This document shows positions 47,026 to 60,013 of a stretch of DNA of 64,000 bases, in pieces. A program made the translations under genes and the position numbers. The notes below the pieces were generated by a model. It made no database searches. It saw nothing but the letters and a program-made list of their open reading frames with translations, and was not told the origin of the DNA. How positions within the stretch are numbered: the first letter of the stretch is position 1; each line of letters starts with the position of its first letter. This DNA comes from Bradysia coprophila (Eukaryota; Arthropoda; Insecta; Diptera; Sciaridae): the NCBI RefSeq assembly GCF_014529535.1, contig NW_023503292.1, positions 726,277 to 790,276 of the forward strand, in the 5' to 3' direction.

Positions 47026-49064
47026 TGCAAAACAGTAATGTTGAAGCGGGTCGAATGAAAAACGAATACCAATTTGGGCCTTGCCTCACACCACTTTTCT
47101 AAGGCCTAGATTTTTTTAAAATTATTTTCCTTCAATTTTTATTAATTGATGTCTGTTTACATTAATATTTATACTATTATATTTATGCAAGGTCAACCGA
47201 ACACCGTACATCAGAGTGTAACATAGAATAGTAATTAACATTTTCAATGGAACTTTTTAGTTTCTCGTAAGATGTCTGAGAGCTCGAACATTAAAAATTG
47301 ATTGCTAGAGTTCTGTCCCTCTCTGTCAGACCTACTCTACACACCTACTCTTTGAATTTTTATACTAAAATTCTACTCGTGTATAGAATGAATATGGTCC
47401 TAGGACAGAGAGACAGTGTGACAATTCCAATTTCAACAGCCCTTAAGCCCTTAACACTTTTTGTTGATTGTAGGCGAAATTTGTATTAATAAAATTTTAT
47501 AAAGTCATTTTGAAGCTAACGACATTGTAATAGGTGTTATGGTAACTTTATGGTATACAAACCGAAAATTTTTACAATGATATCGAGGCTGAAATGCATG
47601 AAAAACAGGTTCCGATAAAAATATAAATTATTTACTCAAATATAATGTACGTACAGTAAAACGTAAAGAAGCTGCCGTACTAATTTAATTTGAGCGTTGA
47701 TAATTGGGTGGAGAGAGAATGTATATTTAAGGTTTTGCAATATATACATGATTTTTACAAAACATAAATCGCATTAGTCATCACAGAGCTATATGGTATT
47801 ACTGCTTCATTTGTATAACATGCGAAAAGCACAGTTTTCGTCTGTTTAATCGACATTTAATATTGTTTATTCTTCCTTACTTATAAATTAGCAGTAAACC
47901 ACACCGCATCAGGCATGCGAAAAAAATGGACGAAGTCACGTTAGTACGTTTGAATTAAAATGATTTTTTTTTTCGTTTCCACCGACAGTAAGTGTTGTTT
48001 GGGGGAGAAATCATTTTTGTTTATCGGCTGGATCGTTAAACAGCAGGTCAAATACTAGCGGATTTGTACTAAGAAAACACAGACGGTTTTACGTAAAACA
48101 ATCATTTGTCAAAGATAACAATGAATTTGGCTAGCTTTACGAAGTGACTGTTTACAGGCGCCTACAAATAGCCTGAATATTATATAGCCTTCGTATACGA
48201 AGAGAATTAATGTTAAAAACAGTTTTGGTCTTAACACTCCCGCTCAAATTAAAACTTCAATATTATTGACGAGAGGTTCAGAGCTTGGATCGGTAAACTT
48301 CATACTAGAACCCTAGTGGACAATTCCGAGCCACAGTCTCACTTTTTTCTATATCTTTCTCTTTCATTCAATTTGTTCCAGTTTAATGCACGAATCCGTT
48401 TTCATATCTGAATGTTGAACAATGACCATCATAACCCCGAACATGATAAATATTTGTGGATTCAGTCTTACTGTAAACGAAATCCAAAAAAACAAAAAAC
48501 CAAACCTCTCTAATGAATCCTCTAATCATGAGTGAAATAGGAAAATTTGTTGATGAAATATGTATTCTATTATAAAACATTATGAGGCACCGTGTCAACT
48601 ATATAGTGCAGCTATTTTTAGAAAATTTATAATTTGGATAATTAACACAAATCAGAAAAAATTTAATTTTGACAAAGTCGAGGAAAAAATACGCAAAGTA
48701 GTGACAAACAAATTGTGGTAATCATTGATAGCGATGTGTCATCTTTCTGATCCGGACAGAGGTTCATCGTCTGTCCGTTCCTTGCTAAAATGTAGAGTAA
48801 ATAAAAAGGTCGTCGATACTGAATGTTAAATTGAATGTCTTCGATTGTAAAAAGTAGCACCTGAAACCACCTATACAAAAAAAGCTTTTGCAACAGCACA
48901 TTATGCCTTCAAATAGTTTTAACGGAAAAATGAATGACTAAACATTACGACAACCATATGGCGCCAAAGGTTCGAATGTACGTTTTTCTTAAGCTGTGGT
49001 TATGTTCTAAAACGGTTGGTCTTTCTCTTTTTTGTTTATCTTCGGCACTTTTCCAGTTAGCCAT
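47026..49064. other. Gene-free region upstream of twins
   Basis: AT-rich sequence without recognised exons. It probably contains regulatory DNA and non-coding 5' exons of twins, none of which can be pinpointed. Confidence 0.35.
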
Positions 49065-49171
49065 ACTCGCGGAATTTTGAAAACCGACACATTTTCTGTT
49101 TCTGTGTTTTACTTGAGTTTCTGATTTCTCCATATAAAAATACATGTGTCGGTTTTCAAAATTCCGTGAGT
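49065..49171. repeat. 107-bp hairpin MITE
   Basis: ACTCGCGGAATTTTGAAAACC with CGACACA is mirrored by TGTGTCGG and TTTTCAAAATTCCGTGAGT, leaving a loop of about 50 bp. Confidence 0.75.
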
Positions 49172-49314
49172 GTATAATAGCATCTGTAAACATTAATGAC
49201 ATTGACTCACCACTAAAAAGAAAATATTTTGAAAAATCGATCGTTTATAATAATTGATCAAATTGGTTTCGTGTTTATTTTTCAGTAATACAGCGCGACT
49301 TCAAACAAAACAAT

Positions 49315-52300
49315 ATGGGCAAGTGGGGGCCGCAGGTCAGTTCGTCGAAAGACGATTCGGAACCACCTTCACCAACATTGCCCAGAACGTTCACGCGACA
49401 ATCGAGTCTAACCAAAATTGGATTTATGTTCAATTCAGCACTGAATAGCTCCAAGAATAAGTATCAAGGTAAGTGAAGAAATCCGTCACCCTGATGAATA
49501 AATAATGAAATTTTAGCATTCTGAACATTTTAACTTTTCGCTGTAAAATATTTCTCGAAACAGAAGGTACTGTTACTCGAATATACAAAATCGAATAAAC
49601 AGAGAAACGATAAGCAGATTAGGTCGAGTGTCGTTTCTACTAATTACTAATAAAAAATCTGTCAGATGTTTTTACATGCTTGCGGTACCTGTTACAGACG
49701 GCAAGCATATGACCAGTATTATTACCGGATCTGTTACTTCCATTGATCAAAGTATTGTCAAAGTATCATATGCGGGAAGAAAGTATCAACTTTCGATGTT
49801 GGTATAAAAAAAACATTTTTTTATGCAAGAACACTTAAAGTGAAGCACCTCTTACCAGAGTTATGTAAATGACTATTCAATTCATGCTCAATGTAAACTC
49901 TGATTTAAAAAAAAAAATCAAACGCTAAAAATTCAAAATGGAAAGTGAGATTGGTCGAACAGAAGTCAAGTATAAAATTAGTTGGTGAAATAAAATTTTG
50001 ACAGATGGCCCATACGCTTTATGTCAAAATATTATTTCACAGACTGTCAAAGTTAACTTTGAGGTTACATTCTTTACGGCCAATTTTGTTCATGACGAAT
50101 GAACTGCTCAGTTAAAAGATGTCAATTGACTGTTATGATGAGAGAGAAGGAAATTGAGACCAGTAATTTTAACTTGCCTTGGAGGATATGTCCAAAATAT
50201 ATAAAAATATGCAATGACAAGTACCCCAGGTAAGTTTTAATTAACTGGTCTTAGGAACTCTAGCGCTGATCATAAACAGTATTACTTTGGGTTTTAGTAT
50301 TTATCAAAAATAATGAAATAAATTTTATTTGCATCGTCATAAGAGCTGTCAAAACTTTGTATCATTAAAGCTGCAATCGCAGTTCACCGTTTTGGGTCTC
50401 CGTTTAGACAATGCGCATGCGCAGAGAGAAAATTCTCTCTGTGATCATGCGCAATATCTAAACGGAGACCCAAAACAATGAAGTGCGCTGGCACCTTAAC
50501 TCTATTTTTCGATATTCTGTACGAGCCGCTGCTGTAGAGGTTGAAATTAATTTTCGGTTCATTCGGTTTAACCATTCATTCATTTGAAACTCAAATTCTG
50601 AAGCCGAAGCTCATTGAAAAAAAAAACTTTTGTAAGAGGAGAACACATTTTGTGTTATCTGTGATCTGCGCTATTTTCATAACATCAAAATGAATCAATA
50701 TTTACATTAATTGTTATATCAGTGACTGAGAATCTGATAAAAAGAACATATTTCCTTTTTATTTAAATATTTTATGTTTACACGTCCAACACGACCTACC
50801 TTAAATATTGTACTAAAACTGAAATGAAAACATTCCGTGTAACATCACCTTTAACAAATTTTGGCGACATCATCTAGTCCATTTTCCGTTCACAATATTT
50901 TGCACGCATTTAACCTGCGATATAATTTTTTTTTGGAACTGAAGCTCGTAGCCATTTTTCATCGCGCGACATTTTCTGCAGATTTTTCGATCTCAAACGT
51001 AAAATTGAGATGTTTCTTGTAATCCAACAGTGATAGTCTTATAAATTGCATATTTAGAATATTAATTGTTGGAGTTGGTGTCGGTAGCTGTGTCTAAAGT
51101 GGTGTTTATGAGGGAAAGCAAGCGAAGAAATATAGTTATTTGACATGGCCGGTAAGTTTTTTTTTGTAGTGTGTTATTGACGGTATTCGATTCTGCTGCT
51201 AAATTTTAGACGCGTATCATTTCTACGTATTCTCAAATAATAATCGAAACGATTATGATTCGCTTAGCGTCAGATGGGAGGATTATTGTAATTGTAATTT
51301 ACATTAAATGTAAACAGTGATGCATAAATTAATGTTTGGTTAGATGGGGTACATTACATACATAGTGAAGCGACCCGTGTAGAATTGTATGATTTTACGA
51401 ATGAGAAGAAAAAAGCATGTGAGAAAGTCTGCAAATTTACTGTAGAACTTCATGTTGACAATTTTATGGAAAGTATACAGAGCAACTTTCGACAAATTCA
51501 ATCATCTATTTTACAACGATAACCTTGAAAATTTTATTTTATTTACATATTTTTGCAGTTTTTCCTTTATTTTGTGTAAATTACTATTCTATCGGTTCGG
51601 TAGGTACACACACAATTCATACAAGCACCTTTGTTCAGCTCTCTCAAGTTTTTTTTTTATATTTACATAAAAGAACAATCTTATCGCACATTTCATATCT
51701 CTCAAGCATATCTTTCTTCTCAATTTTTTTAAGGCTCCGTGTACCTACCCGAGTGATTTTTTTTTATCTCGGCAGAAAAATAGTTTTTTTTTTTAGATAA
51801 CTTCCGAGGTGGAATTTCATTTCATCCGAATCTATCAAAATACTTGCAACATCAAACATTTAATCCGGCTAACATTCGGTGTCTATTGTCATCACATACA
51901 TTGTCATACGTGCGAAGGAACATATTAGTCCCAGCTGCTGACACACACATAAATTGATCTTACATTCCAAATTTGATGATGCTCTATTCAATAGAGTCTA
52001 TACTGATGAACAAAAGCGCAGCGAACGTTTTATTTTTGGCATATAGACAACATTTAGTGCAAAAATGCACTTTATCAGAATACCTAGTCGCATGCTGTGA
52101 AGTGTTTATCTAAAACAATAAAAACAATTGTACCGATAACAATCGGATGCACTTGTAATAAAATGGCATTCGATGCAGTCGGATGATAATATTGACGACC
52201 GTCAAAAATCAAAACAGTCGAAAATACATGTCCGGTCGCCTAGCATCCCCCCTTTTTTTTAAATAAAAATTGTTGTCTAACGACATGCTAATGGTGTTAA

Positions 52301-55300
52301 CTTCACGATGTTCCTATCTAACAAACTGTTAATCGAAGATTCCGTTTATTTTCTCGAGTCGATTCAGTTGAACCGAAAGTCAAACAATGCCGATAACGTG
52401 ACTCTCATGATTCGAAGACGTAAAGACATTCCTGAAAATTTGTTTTAGTTATAATTACTCTTCAAAAGCAAAATATCGCATAATCATTGAATTTTCACTC
52501 GGTTAATTGAGTTCAGGGTCGTTATGACTGGACTGTATATGGACGACGACGACGATGACAACAACAACAACAGCGACAAAATACAATTTTCATAAGTCAC
52601 ATGAGTTGCGTAAGTAAGAAAGGCAAATAGACGACATTAATGATCCAACAACGAAATTGTTTATTACAGTCAGTTATAGCGTGCACACCTCCTATTGTAA
52701 AGAATATAATCCGAACCGATCGTTCTGTCAGTTTTTCCTGTTCTACGTTTCTATGTTTCAATTTTCGACATCAATTAGGTAAAAACGTCGTCGATAGATG
52801 GCCAATTTGTGTTTTAAGATGTGTAGAGGTTATGAGAACCAAAAAAGAAACTTTGTTCGGAAAGTGGTCTCGCATAAAATTTTGTCCAGATCGATTCTAT
52901 CCCAAAACTATAATTAGTTATACATCGAGTGGTTTGCTGTGTGTACTAAATTCGGATTTTATTTTCAGGAAATGGCGATAAATCGTGGTGTTTTTCACAA
53001 ATAAAAGGAGCTTTAGACGATGATGTTACGGATGCCGATATTATTTCTTGCGTTGAATTTAATCATGATGGTGAATTGTTAGCAACCGGTGATAAGGGCG
53101 GGCGGGTTGTAATATTCCAAGTAAGTTTGAATTTTTTTTCTTTTGTTTTAATTTGATTCCTTTTGTCGTCCTGTGCCACATATACGGTGGTTAGGGTTTA
53201 GGGGTTTGTTATTGTCTCCATTTTGACCAAATACAAAAATGCATACATTGGAGGTCGGTTTATACATTCGCATATAGATCTGATGTGTCTTTCATTGATA
53301 AAATAGAAGTCGTTCGTGTTCGTTGCTCAATTTATTAACGCATCTTGACGCATTAACTGCACATCGCACACAAATATCGGTATTGTTTCAGATAGAGCAA
53401 TGCCTTGTGCACTAAAATTCGTTTCATTGAAGAAATTGCTTCAATCATTTCTTTTGGACAAATTAACGTCGTCGTTTCAAAACTCTGAGTCTTTCAAAAA
53501 GTAAACATTACGCGATATCTGTGAAGGCCTGAGACGTATGTAATTGGAGGTTGTCGATTTCCTGAGAAGAGAATGAAGCCAAAACACAACAAATCTTGTA
53601 GTCCATGAACTCCGAAAACCACTTTCAGATTTTCTATGGAACAACTTCAGTTGGCGAAAAATTGAAATAAGAAAATTTTCGAGTTGCTCTGAAAATGGAC
53701 CATCGAGAACTTTGGTCACACATTAAAGTGAAGTTTTTATTTTCCTTTTTCTCGTTGAATTGTGATAGCGCGTACTCCTGTTAGAGTAGAAATACCAAAA
53801 AATGGGACGAAAAGATCTTGAAGGATTTTTTTGGAATGTTGAGAATGGTCCAATTCTCGAAAATTTTCAATTTTTGTTTTTCGCAACATAAAGTTGTTTT
53901 GGACCATAGCCTGGAAATTGGTTTTTGAACCGTTTTCAATCACGTCCAATAGAAAATCGACCACGTCTATCCTGTAAAATCCTGTCATCCTCAAGACGTT
54001 CTGCAAAAACATTTCGTCTTCCTGGGTTAATATTGCCTTTAAATACAAATTCGCTATCGCCAGCCCACGCATAACTTGTTCCCTGACGAATTCGTTTATG
54101 ACTCAATTATGAATGCTCTAAATTGTATATCAATTTGCCATTACACATTCTCCGGTTGATTGTTATAAATATAGGAACTCTCCACCAGTTGGAAGATATA
54201 AATTATTAAGACCGAAAGACAATCGCAATCGTAAAAACAACGAACATTACTGATTCGCATAGTGTACGCTGCACGGACATTTTATGTTTTATTCCGAAAT
54301 TTGATGTTTTCCGAACATTATTCAGTCTGTCCATACAGTGTGTATGTCAATGGTCCACTCAATGGCAATTAGAAAAGAAGATTTTTTTAAAACAAATTGA
54401 ACAAAGATTATCGTACAACAAAGCACGCACCACCTCCTCCTCTCAATGTTTTCGTATCGTTTGTATCCATGTGTCGGATATTTTTATCAGCCATATGAAT
54501 CAATAATATCGGGGTCATAAAGCATTCCACATTATGTCCGTTGCAATGAAAGGCAAACGAAACTATGCTCCGACAATTACATTTACGGTCGAGATTATGA
54601 TTTTATGTTGTTGTATCACGCCTCCGGAGCTGTGATAGTATTTTGTCAAACTCACCAATTTATTTCCCTATTGTTTAACACAGTTGATTCAATTGATTTT
54701 TATACGATTACAGCGAACATTTTATTAATGGACCTTGAAGACGACCCATTTACGATCTTAAGTTTTACCATCGAGTCCCTTGTTATCACTTCATATGGCT
54801 GATTCATTTTGACCGGACCTTTGGGTTCTCGGGTTCTTAAAAATTCAATTCGTTTCTCGCAGAAACCTCGTCCACTCTTCTTTAACTTTGATATGAGATA
54901 TGAGTATGGGATTCATGTTGAATCAACTCCAGCTCTCACGCTGCCAACTCAATCAAATTACCCATTGCTTTCATTGAATCGTGTCTATTCTTATTGAGTC
55001 GGCTGCAAAACACTCTATATGGTTTACTCGCGTCAGAAGAGTCATTTGGCATCGTGGTCATAGTGGTATTGAAGGTAACCAAACTAGATCAGCATCGAGC
55101 ACTCTGTGTTGTATGGTACTGAACCAGGAATTCCAGTTACCGCTCTCGAGACACTCTATTCTTTCATAAACGAAACCCAAGAGAAAACCTTTGAAGAGGT
55201 GTGAAAATACGGACATGTTAAATTAGGCTGAGCACTACCTTTGTCACTGTGTTCATAATGAACCGTTTGAAATTTGGGCAAAATTGCAGTTTAGTGGAAC

Positions 55301-57905
55301 AGCCCCGATTTGGACGAAAGTAGATGGGATCAACAGGGGAAGGTCACCTGATGACGAAACAACAAGATTTGGGGCGCGGAAGCACCTCCCTGAGCCACCA
55401 GAGCGCTCCAAAGTTTTCACACTTTTTCCAATTTTTGCATGTTTTTTTGACGAAAACGACAGTCGAAGGTCCACTGATGACAAAACAAAAGAATTAAGAA
55501 GCAAAAGCCTCTCCCCTGACCGCCAGGGTCCTCCAAAATTTTCACAGTGTTTCGAAATTGTTGCGTTTTTTATACGGAATCGTCATTTTTTGTGTTTTAT
55601 ATGTACTGATGCCCTTGTTGCAATGAAATTACGAATGTATCTAGTTGCAGTCATTATATTCTTATTCCGTCTCTGAGTCGGTGGCAGTAGAGGGTTCTTC
55701 GTCTTTCGTTGTTTTCGTGGCGTCGTAAAGTCCTCGGCATTTCGTACAAAGAAAATGAAGTTGTTTTGTAGGGCACAATGAAGTCCTCGGCATTTCGTAC
55801 AAGGAAAATTTATTCTGAGAGGCGAGACACATTTGGAAGGACCTCGTGCGCGTCAATTCTTGTTGTTTTGTAATCAGTGGACCTCATACTGCCAATTCGT
55901 TCAAAAAAACGCACAAATTAGAAAAAGTGTGAAAACTTTGGAATGCCCTGGCGGCTACGGGAGAGGCTCTTGCTTCCTAATTCTTGTTGTTTTGTCATCT
56001 GTGGACCTTCTACTGTCGATTCCGTCAAAAAAACGCGCGAAAATTGGAAAAAGTGTGGAAACTTTGGAGGGCCCTGGCGGCTTAGGGAGGGGCTTCCGCG
56101 CCCCAAATCTTGTTGTTTCGTCATCAGGTGACTTTCCCCTGTCGATCCCACCCACTTTCATTCAAATCGGGGTTGTTCCACTAAACTGCAATTTAGCCGA
56201 AATTTGTTGGTAACTTCAATACTCAGTACAAGATTCATAAGACACATCCACCCGAGTCGTATTCTAATAGTACTCATAGATACTGTGGAATTTCTGTGGG
56301 TTGTACGACATGTCCATTAGAGTTTGCGTCAGGCAGTGTGGGTTATGTGTCGTTTCTTTGTTTGGACATCTTTATTTCGATTACAGTCTTGCTAAATGTC
56401 GTTGACTGATGTACTTACAGGTTTCTTAAAAGCGGCGCTAAACCGTACCGGCGTATCTTAAACCGTAGATTGATTGCTTAGCACATCAGCGTTACTCTTT
56501 CAATGACTTTTTTGAATCATAAAATCTTGCCCCGACTTACCAGTAAACTTGATATGACCAAAATGCACATACGTTTGTCAGTGACAAATTGTCACATGGT
56601 TCCGAAGACGATGACTAAAATTTGTTTATTTTCATTTCTTGCAGAGAGATCCTGCCTCCAAAGTAGCGGTACCGAAACGCGGCGAATACAATGTCTATTC
56701 AACGTTTCAGTCACATGAACCTGAATTCGACTACTTAAAATCATTAGAAATTGAAGAAAAAATTAATAAAATCCGATGGCTGAAGCGAAAGAACCAGGCG
56801 CACTTCCTTCTATCGACCAACGACAAAACTATTAAATTATGGAAAGTGTCCGAGCGCGACAAAAAAGTGGAGGGCTACAATACGAAAGAGGAAAATGGCA
56901 TTGTACGCGATCCAAATCAAATAACTGCATTACGTGTTCCTGCAATAAAACCAATGGACTTAATGGTTGAAGCATCACCACGACGAATATTCGCCAATGC
57001 ACATACGTATCACATCAATTCAATTTCGGTGAATTCCGATCAAGAAACATATTTGTCCGCTGATGATTTGCGTATTAATTTGTGGAACTTGGAAGTGACA
57101 GATCAGAGTTTCAATATCGTTGATATTAAACCAACAAATATGGAGGAACTGACGGAAGTGATTACGGCTGCTGAATTCCATCCGACCGAATGCAATTTGT
57201 TTGTCTATTCGAGCAGCAAGGGTACAATTCGTTTATGTGACATGAGATCGTCGGCGTTGTGCGATCGGCATGCCAAGCAATTCGAAGAACCGGAGGATCC
57301 AACAAATCGAAGCTTTTTCAGCGAAATTATCAGTTCAATTAGTGATGTAAAATTGAGCAATTCGGGACGTTACATGATTTCTAGAGATTATTTAAGCATT
57401 AAAGTGTGGGATTTACAAATGGATTCGACACCAATTGAAACCTATCCGGTAAGTGTGCCGTTGCGTTGAACTCTTCCACATATTTTTCGGTGTCTAATTT
57501 TTGTTTTCGTTATTGTTCCTCTTCCCTCTTGGACAGGTACATGAATACTTACGGTCGAAGCTGTGTTCCCTGTATGAAAACGATTGTATATTTGATAAAT
57601 TCGAATGCTGCTGGAACGGTAGCGATACATCTGTAATGACTGGTAGCTACAATAATTTCTTCCGTGTTTTTGACCGAAACACAATCAGAGAGCTAACACT
57701 CGAAGCATCACGGGAAATCATTAAGCCAAAAATGGTATTAAAACCGCGCAAAGTCTGTACTGGCGGCAAACGAAAAAAAGATGAGATCAGTGTTGATTGC
57801 TTGGACTTTAATAAGAAAATTCTGCACACGGCCTGGCATCCATTAGAAAATATAATTGCTGTCGCAGCGACTAATAACTTATTTATATTTCAGGATAAAT
57901 TTTAG
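49315..57905 (+). CDS. tws: PP2A regulatory subunit B55 (twins), with two alternative first exons
   Basis: Shared exons 52969-53120, 56645-57448 and 57537-57905 encode the seven-bladed WD40 propeller of B55, the PP2A subunit that directs dephosphorylation of CDK substrates at mitotic exit. Two phase-1 first exons can join 52969. The exon 51145-51151 (ATG GCC G) gives a 443-residue protein starting [16 protein letters not shown]. The exon 49315-49468 gives about 492 residues starting [20 protein letters not shown] with a basic/Ser-rich segment [13 protein letters not shown]. The body is nearly invariant: [47 protein letters not shown] and the final FIFQDKF. A splice acceptor at 49285 (TTTTTCAG) suggests an upstream non-coding exon for the long form. 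Introns of 1.8, 3.5 and 3.5 kb contain repeats. Several AATAAA sites follow the stop (58096, 58344). Confidence 0.97.
50388..50477. repeat. 90-bp hairpin in a twins intron
   Basis: CGTTTTGGGTCTCCGTTTAG is mirrored by CTAAACGGAGACCCAAAAC, and inside, ATGCGCATGCGCAGAGAGAA pairs with TTCTCTCTGTGATCATGCGC. Near-perfect stem with a very short loop. Confidence 0.75.
53477..54075. repeat. Probable transposon-derived segment in a twins intron
   Basis: The segment TTAGAGTAGAAATACCAAAA ... ATGGGACGAAAAGATCTTGAAGGA ... GAGAATGGTCCAATT (about 53780-53865) is similar to 33637-33720, in the flank of the INPP5A intron hAT copy. The minus strand is open for 111 residues (54072-53737), but no protein family is recognised. 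Confidence 0.45.
55264..56215. mobile_element. 0.95-kb inverted repeat with subrepeats in the second twins intron
   Basis: The arms begin AATTGCAGTTTAGTGGAACA and are mirrored by TGTTCCACTAAACTGCAATT near 56190. Each arm contains two copies of a roughly 150-bp subunit carrying CAAAACAACAAGAATTAGGA-type sequence, CCGCCAGGG and TTTTCACACTTTTTCC. A different centre (about 55590-55880) includes a duplicated GAAGTCCTCGGCATTTCGTA. The open frames here are mirrored on both strands. Confidence 0.85.
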
Positions 57906-59775
57906 CCCTAGGCCCCATACAACTACACCACCACCACCCACAAGTCTATATATATATATAACGTTTCTTTCCGATTTATTCAAAACAAAAAAAAACAAAA
58001 AACAAAATGTCCTCTCTACAAAAGAATTACTTGTTTTTCACTTTTTTTTTTCATTTTGTCGTAAACATATTTCTTTCCATTTATAATTTTGCTTGAAAAT
58101 AAAAACGAAAAAAAAAATTTTTTTTTTACAAAAATTGCAACACAAAATCACTTCAATTTCATGGCTTCGGAAGAGAGAAAAAAAAGAGAGAATTGTTTTT
58201 ATGACGATGAAGAATACGAGAGAAAACAAAAAGACACTCGAGTGAGAGGAGGTGTGGATACATCTGAATATTTCCACGATTAAATTTTTTTTTTAGAAGA
58301 ACGTGAATCGGCAAACGCTCATTAATCAATAATATTGAAATACAAAAATAAAACAAAACAAAAAAAAAACGGAAGAAAAGAAGAGGAGGGACTGGACAGT
58401 GAAACGAAAAAGTATAAAGTTGAAGGGAAAGTTAAAATCGTCTTATTCCAAAAGAAACTTAAGTATTGTCGAAACGAAAGAGAGTCAAAAATGCTATGAA
58501 ATTCAATGTCCGCATTCCGCAAAACATTGGTCAACCGAATATATTTTTGTATTCAACGTAGACTTAGAATTTTTTTTTCATCTTTGTTTTAGAATTAATT
58601 TTTAATTTTTTTTTTGTCTTAATTTTAGTACAAAGCTATTTCAATCAAATCATCAAACAAACAAAAAAAAAGAACTTTCACATTATCCACAGTTGTTAGA
58701 CATTTTTTTTTCTTTGTGCGAAATAAAAAAAATCTGAAATTGTTTTTGTACACCTTTTCGTTATTCGATTTATTTATTTGACACGCCCAGTGCGGGGTGT
58801 GTGGCCGATTCTGCCAAAATTATTTTTGATTTTTCTTGTTTTGCAATGTTAAGAGAGAGAGAGAGAGAGAGAGTAAATGTGTGTGCTGCTGACACAATGG
58901 TATCGTTTAAATTTTTGAGTTGTTCACGCTTTTGTTGTTTAATGGAAACGGGAAAACATTTTTTGCGGATTTCAAATTGTCTATCTTTCTGTAAGGAAAC
59001 GGTACAACCATTTTTTGCGGATTTCAAATTGTCTATCTTTCTATGAAACGCGAAACTGAACGCAAAAAATGCTTGCGGTCAATAGACCCGAAAAATTCAC
59101 TTTTCAGATATGGTCTCGAGTAACGTCAGCTGACGAAAAAACCAAAACTGAACATTTTCGAGTTATTGATTTATTGTATTAACCTAAAAAAAAATTGAGC
59201 ACAAAAGGAGACAACAGAAGTTTAACTTTTCACTGAGTAATCCACCATTTTCACCTTCACCGAAAAAAGCACTAAGATATTTTCGAACCGTTTTATGTTT
59301 TTGAGTCTCTACCGACTGGATTATGTGCATCTTCTCTCGTTTTAGGAATTGCACTCAAGGCCAGTTAAGTGTAACTGGGCCAAAATCTCTCTCCATTAGC
59401 ACCACAGGGGTGTAACTTAGAACAACTTTTATTGTGGCTGCCTTAGAACATTTTTGATTTTTGTACCAGCCCTGTTGAAATGTCGTTCAAAATGATCGAC
59501 TCGTTTTTTAATTTTCTGAATGTTATAGTTTTCGGCAACAACGATTTTCTGTTATAGTAACTTTTAATTGTCTTCGGCAATTGCCTAACATCGATGGTAT
59601 TTTACGACAATTTTTAAGGTAAAGTGGTACACCCGTGGCGCCGTATACAGTGTTTACAAGCTGTCGCAATAAAATGAAAAAAGTTTGGAAAAAACAAAGT
59701 TTATCTCAATGGTCGATTTTCAGAGCTAATTGTAAACAAATTCAAACATAATGGTCGACAATCAGTGGATATTTC
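57906..59775. other. 3' flank of twins, low complexity
   Basis: Probable long 3' UTR, with AATAAA-type signals near 58096, 58344 and 58721, then non-coding DNA. A (GA)n microsatellite lies at about 58851-58873. The phrase TTTTTTGCGGATTTCAAATTGTCTATCTTTCT is duplicated in tandem at about 58960-59042. No further gene recognised. Confidence 0.5.
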
Positions 59776-60013
59776 GAGTGATAGTGTAGTTGATAAGGAC
59801 CATTTATACGAGAACGTTTACACTCGTATAAAAGCTGGGCTACCTCTCTAAAAGTTAACTTTTCTCATTGTAAAGTAGGTAAAATTATCAGTAGGTTCCT
59901 TAATGATAATTTTACCTGCTTTGCAATGAGAAAAATAAACTTTTAGAGAGGTAGCCCAGCTTTTATACGAGTGTAAACGTTCTCTTATAAATGGTGCTTA
60001 TCAACTATGACTC
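59776..60013. repeat. 238-bp foldback MITE
   Basis: The left arm GAGTGATAGTGTAGTTGATA is mirrored at the right end (TATCAACTATGACTC). Within it, AACGTTTACACTCGTATAAA and GCTGGGCTACCTCTCTAAAA pair with their inverses near 59940-59985. The arms are about 105 bp with a loop of about 15 bp near 59895. Confidence 0.85.

Noticed and set aside
52640..52981. 113-residue frame overlapping the twins exon at 52969
   Set aside because: It reads a different frame from the WD40 exon and spans the intron acceptor; it is a shadow.
53737..54072. 111-residue minus-strand frame in a twins intron
   Set aside because: Part of a dispersed repeat, no domain recognised; kept only as a repeat.
55284..56213. Several 60-130 residue frames on both strands
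   Set aside because: Products of the inverted repeat; the same peptides appear on opposite strands of the two arms.
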